This document shows positions 43,604-46,655 of a stretch of 46,655 nucleotides of DNA, one piece after another. Each line of letters begins with the position of its first letter. Within the stretch, counting starts at the first letter, position 1. The notes beneath the pieces are model-generated. The model ran no database searches and had not been told where the DNA came from. It saw only the letters and a program-made list of their open reading frames with translations. Source of the stretch: a bacterium (GTDB lineage: Bacteria > Krumholzibacteriota > Krumholzibacteriia > LZORAL124-64-63); NCBI GenBank assembly GCA_003353795.1, contig PIVY01000012.1, positions 1-46,655 on the forward strand. The letters run 5' to 3'. Both the position numbers and the translations under genes were made by a program.

Positions 43604-44968
43604 TCAGAGTCGGAAACGGAGCCAGCGCTTGCCGACGAAGAGTCCGGTCATGACCGCGGCGTGCAGCGCGAACCAGGCTGCCAGGGCCCACCAGGCTCCC
43701 AGCAGGCCACCGCCCAGGCCCATGCCCAGGATCCAGGCGGCCGGCAACATGAAGCCCGCGCCGGTGCCCACGTCCACAGCCAGGACGCGACCGGTGTCTC
43801 CCGCGCCGCGCAGGACCCCGGCGAAGGTCAACCCGGCGGCGGCGAGCACCTGTCCGAGAGCCGTGATCCGCAGGATCGCGCGGCCCGCGGCCAGCACCGA
43901 CGGTTCCGGGGTGAACGCTCCCAGCAGCTGGTCGGGGATCAGCAGATACGGCAGGCCCAGCGCGATCATCAACGTCGCCGCGAGAACGACGCCGGCCAGT
44001 CCGCTGCGCCAGGCCCCGCGGGCATCGCGAGCGCCGAGGCAGCGGCTCACCAGGGTCTGCACGGCCACCCCCACGCCGATGGTCGGCATGATGGCCAGCG
44101 AGGCCATGCGCATGACGATGTTTCCGGCGGCCACGGCGACGGTGGAGATATGACCCAGGATCCCGTAGAAGGCGACGATGCCACCGATCAGGCCAAGGGC
44201 CTGCAGCGCCGGCGGCCAGCCGGTGCGCCACAGCGGACGCACGAGATCCCGACGCACGAAACCGCGGTCGAACCAGCCGTACTGCCTCCGCATCCGCGGG
44301 CGTAGCGCGAGTGCGGCCATGGCCACGGCCGCAACCACGGCGGCAATGGTGCTGGCCAGCGCCGCCCCCTGCACACCAAGGGCCGGCGCACCCAGCTTGC
44401 CGAAGATCAGCATCCAGTTCAGGAGCACGTTGACCAGGTTCATGCCCACGCCCACGACCATACCCACGCGGGTATGACCGAGGCCGTCGAAACCGGACCG
44501 GATGATCAGGAACACCAGGAGCGGCAACAATCCCACCGCCCGCAGCCGATAGTAATCCGACCCCAGCGCGACGACCTCTGGATCGGCGCTCACCAGACCG
44601 AGCCCCAGTCCCGGCCAGGCGACGCCCGCCACGGTGCCGAAGATTCCCGCGACCGCCACCATGGCGAGGCCCGTGCCCACCACGGCGCCGGTCTCGCGCT
44701 CGCGCCCGGCACCGTCACGCCGGGCGGTGAAGGTCTGCACGGCCACGTCCAGGGACTTGATGCTGGTGGCCATGGCGGAGAACAGGAGGGTCGATACGCC
44801 GACTGCGGCGATGGCGGCCGTGCCCAGGCGAGCCACCATGAGGGTGTCCACCAGGCCCATGAGCGTCTGGGCGATGCTGGCCAGGACGACGGGAGCCGCC
44901 AGCCGGACCAGGTGGTCCAGCAGGCGGCTCCGCGAAGCCGAGCCCAATGTCAGCGGCTCAATCGACAA
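43604..44968 (-). CDS. MATE-family multidrug/sodium antiporter
   Basis: The product, 454 residues from the proposed TTG, has 12 membrane segments in two homologous halves typical of MATE exporters (LAAPVVLASIAQTLMGLVDTLMVARLG; second half TGWPPALQALGLIGG). MATE proteins expel drugs or metabolites in exchange for Na+ or H+. The start is uncertain: TTG at 44968 has GGAG just upstream, overlaps pepA by 11 bases and gives the usual length; no ATG or GTG is suitably placed. A longer reading would overlap pepA by about 190 bases. Confidence 0.88.
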   Translation of the reverse strand: MSIEPLTLGSASRSRLLDHLVRLAAPVVLASIAQTLMGLVDTLMVARLGTAAIAAVGVSTLLFSAMATSIKSLDVAVQTFTARRDGAGRERETGAVVGTGLAMVAVAGIFGTVAGVAWPGLGLGLVSADPEVVALGSDYYRLRAVGLLPLLVFLIIRSGFDGLGHTRVGMVVGVGMNLVNVLLNWMLIFGKLGAPALGVQGAALASTIAAVVAAVAMAALALRPRMRRQYGWFDRGFVRRDLVRPLWRTGWPPALQALGLIGGIVAFYGILGHISTVAVAAGNIVMRMASLAIMPTIGVGVAVQTLVSRCLGARDARGAWRSGLAGVVLAATLMIALGLPYLLIPDQLLGAFTPEPSVLAAGRAILRITALGQVLAAAGLTFAGVLRGAGDTGRVLAVDVGTGAGFMLPAAWILGMGLGGGLLGAWWALAAWFALHAAVMTGLFVGKRWLRFRL

Positions 44969-46451
44969 GGAGCTCCACCGCCCGCGCGAGGAGCCGCGCC
45001 CCGAATCCGGTGCCGCCCCGAGGACCCAGCGGGCCGGTCTTCTCGGTCCAGGCGGGACCGGCGATGTCCACGTGAGCCCAGGCCACGTCGTCGGGCACGA
45101 AGTAGGACAGGAACGCCGCCGCCGTGAGCGCGCCGCCCTCGCGGGCACCCAGATTCTTGATGTCGGCCACCTTGGATTTGAGCGCCTCGCGGTGCGCGTC
45201 GATCAGGGGCAACGGCCAGACCCGTTCACCGGTCTCGCCGCCGGCTTGCTCGAGGACCTCGATGAGTTCGCCGCTGGTCCCCATGACCCCGGCGAACTCC
45301 TGGCCCAGGGCCACGGCGCAAGCGCCGGTCAGGGTGGCCATGTCGACGACGAAGTCGGGCTTCTTGCCGCAAGCGACGTGCAGGGCGTCGGCCAGGATCA
45401 GCCGTCCTTCGGCATCGGTGTTGAGAACCTCGACGGTGAGCCCGCTGGCCATGTTCAGCACGTCGGCGGGCTTGATTGCGCGACCGTCGGGCATGTTCTC
45501 GGCCGACGGCACCAGGGTCACCAGCCGCACCGGCATTTTGCGCGTGGCCACGATGGCGGCGGCTCCGAGCACGGCGGCGGCGCCGGCCATGTCGGCCTTC
45601 ATGAGATCCATCTTGGCGCCGGGCTTGAGGCTGATGCCGCCGGTGTCGAAGGTCACGCCCTTGCCGACCAGAGCCACGGTCGGCGCGCCCTTCGGCGCCG
45701 ATTTCGATTCGAGGCAGATGAGGCAGGGTTCGTTCTCGCTCCCCTGGCCCACGCCCAGGATACCGCCCGCCTTCAGGCGTTTCAGCTGCGCCGGACCCAT
45801 GACCGTGCATTTCAGACCCACACGATCGGCCATGGCGCGAGCCTCGTCCGCCAGCATGCGCGGGGTCAGCTGGTTGGGAGGCAGATTCACCAGGCGTCGA
45901 GCTTCCAGGCAGCCCATCGCGGCGCTCTCGCCCTGCTGCAGGCCGCGGCGGATGGCGGCCGCATCGGCCGAACCCGGCAAAACCTTCCAGGTCCCGGGCC
46001 CGTCGCCCTTGCTGCGGCGAGCATCGGATGGCCCGGCCGGCGCGAGGGCCATCTCGGCGCCCTCGACCCAGCATCGGGCCACGGTCTCGTCGTCGTACCC
46101 GGTGACCGCGAGCGTGGGCATGGCCAGCACCGTGCGGGTGCGCATTGATCGCGCCGCGAGCGCCGCTGCGCCGCCGGTCTTGCGCAGACCCTCGAGGGAC
46201 ACCGCATCCGGTCGGCCGAGCCCCACCAGCAGCACCCAGCCACACTTCAGCCCCGGGCAATGAACCGGGAGCGTGCTCGTGGCAGCGCCCGTGAATCCCG
46301 CGCCCTCGATGACGCCGCGCAAGCTTCCGTGGCCACCGGCCAGATCGATCACGCCGGACAGATCCGGCCCCTTCTTACCCTCGAGTACGGGCAAGATCAG
46401 CAGATCCGCTGCCAGCGTTCCGAGCGATCCCTTGCTCACGGTCCAGCGCAT
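44958..46451 (-). CDS. pepA: Leucyl aminopeptidase, M17 family
   Basis: The 497-residue product has the M17 catalytic domain with the dinuclear metal motifs KGVTFDTGGISLKP (Lys and Asp ligands), KADMAGAAAVLG and the signature NTDAEGRLILADAL (Asp, Glu and the catalytic Arg). The N-terminal macro-like domain is more divergent. It removes N-terminal Leu and other residues from cytosolic peptides and completes a set of three peptidases in the window. GGAAGGAG lies 5 bases before the ATG. Confidence 0.96.
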   Translation of the reverse strand: MRWTVSKGSLGTLAADLLILPVLEGKKGPDLSGVIDLAGGHGSLRGVIEGAGFTGAATSTLPVHCPGLKCGWVLLVGLGRPDAVSLEGLRKTGGAAALAARSMRTRTVLAMPTLAVTGYDDETVARCWVEGAEMALAPAGPSDARRSKGDGPGTWKVLPGSADAAAIRRGLQQGESAAMGCLEARRLVNLPPNQLTPRMLADEARAMADRVGLKCTVMGPAQLKRLKAGGILGVGQGSENEPCLICLESKSAPKGAPTVALVGKGVTFDTGGISLKPGAKMDLMKADMAGAAAVLGAAAIVATRKMPVRLVTLVPSAENMPDGRAIKPADVLNMASGLTVEVLNTDAEGRLILADALHVACGKKPDFVVDMATLTGACAVALGQEFAGVMGTSGELIEVLEQAGGETGERVWPLPLIDAHREALKSKVADIKNLGAREGGALTAAAFLSYFVPDDVAWAHVDIAGPAWTEKTGPLGPRGGTGFGARLLARAVELLVD

Positions 46452-46615
46452 GGTCTCTCCTTCCGGGTCACGGGTTGGTTCGAGGAACATGGAGGTTCCG
46501 GCCCGCTATTTCAATGCCTTCTTGCTTGGTTCGCAACGGGCAATCTAGTATGACAGTTGCAACGCGGCGCCCCCTCATGCGTACCAGAGGGACCGCCATT
46601 CGAAAGGACCCCGCC

Positions 46616-46655
46616 GTGAATCAGGGCCCGGACCACGACACCATGCCAAGTCCCG
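46616..46655 (+). CDS. Start of a gene running off the right edge
   Basis: A GTG at 46616 is preceded by AAAGGA 7 bases upstream and opens a frame (VNQGPDHDTMPS) to the end of the window. TAGTAT at about 46547 could be a -10 box. Only 13 codons are visible, so nothing can be said about function. Confidence 0.35.
   Translation, partial: MNQGPDHDTMPSP

Overview
The window is GC-rich, gene-dense chromosomal DNA from a diderm bacterium. It carries outer-membrane beta-barrel proteins, lipoproteins with lipoboxes, many signal peptides and a purA / tig-clpP-clpX-lon-engB housekeeping core. The mix of dockerin-like secreted proteins, ferredoxin-dependent 2-oxoacid oxidation, a sodium-pumping decarboxylase and a proteobacterial-type sortase suggests an uncultured lineage of the FCB / Eisenbacteria / Krumholzibacteria sort. 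That placement is a guess from style, not something the sequence proves.

Layout. 1-5.2 kb: end of a beta-propeller protein, a secreted M3 oligopeptidase, a beta-barrel protein and a secreted metallo-beta-lactamase-fold hydrolase. 5.2-8.8 kb: a VIT/VWA surface protein with its dedicated sortase, then a small membrane methyltransferase-like gene. 8.9-11.7 kb: two family-2 glycosyltransferases and a polysaccharide deacetylase. 11.9-20.5 kb, all minus strand: tRNA-Lys, purA, a small CxxCH protein, and the engB, lon, clpX, clpP, tig, tRNA-Leu cluster (listed in map order, transcribed from tRNA-Leu towards engB). 20.6-24.9 kb: an NtrC-type regulator and two transporters, POT-like and AbgT-like. 25.1-29.5 kb: a dockerin-like secreted protein, a ferredoxin plus 2-oxoacid:ferredoxin oxidoreductase operon whose beta and gamma subunits are fused, and a crotonase. 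29.7-37.7 kb: a hybrid histidine kinase, a four-gene sodium-pumping (methylmalonyl-CoA) decarboxylase operon, a beta-barrel-like lipoprotein, an M29 aminopeptidase and methylmalonyl-CoA epimerase. 37.8-41.9 kb: a secreted cysteine-containing protein and an ABC-2 exporter operon with a lipoprotein gene between its two permease genes. 41.9-46.6 kb: xseB, xseA, a MATE transporter, leucyl aminopeptidase and the start of one more gene.

How the parts fit. Three peptidases (M3, M29, M17), a peptide-type transporter, an AbgT transporter, a VOR/KOR-type oxidoreductase, an enoyl-CoA hydratase, methylmalonyl-CoA epimerase and the sodium-pumping decarboxylase together read as peptide and amino-acid catabolism, with branched-chain 2-oxoacids feeding acyl-CoA and sodium-gradient formation. 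This is inference from gene content.

The most unusual signals are structural. The last codons of purA are repeated as a 41-bp inverted copy beyond the gene. A long hairpin with 28-bp perfect arms lies between the histidine kinase and the decarboxylase operon. The encoded CCA end of tRNA-Leu is also the first base of the tig Shine-Dalgarno sequence. The sortase frame has no stop where its domain ends. I found no CRISPR array, insertion sequence, prophage or rRNA. A genuinely undescribed multi-gene system is not proven; the best candidates are the lipoprotein-containing ABC exporter with its downstream secreted partner and the extended OadG-like subunit.
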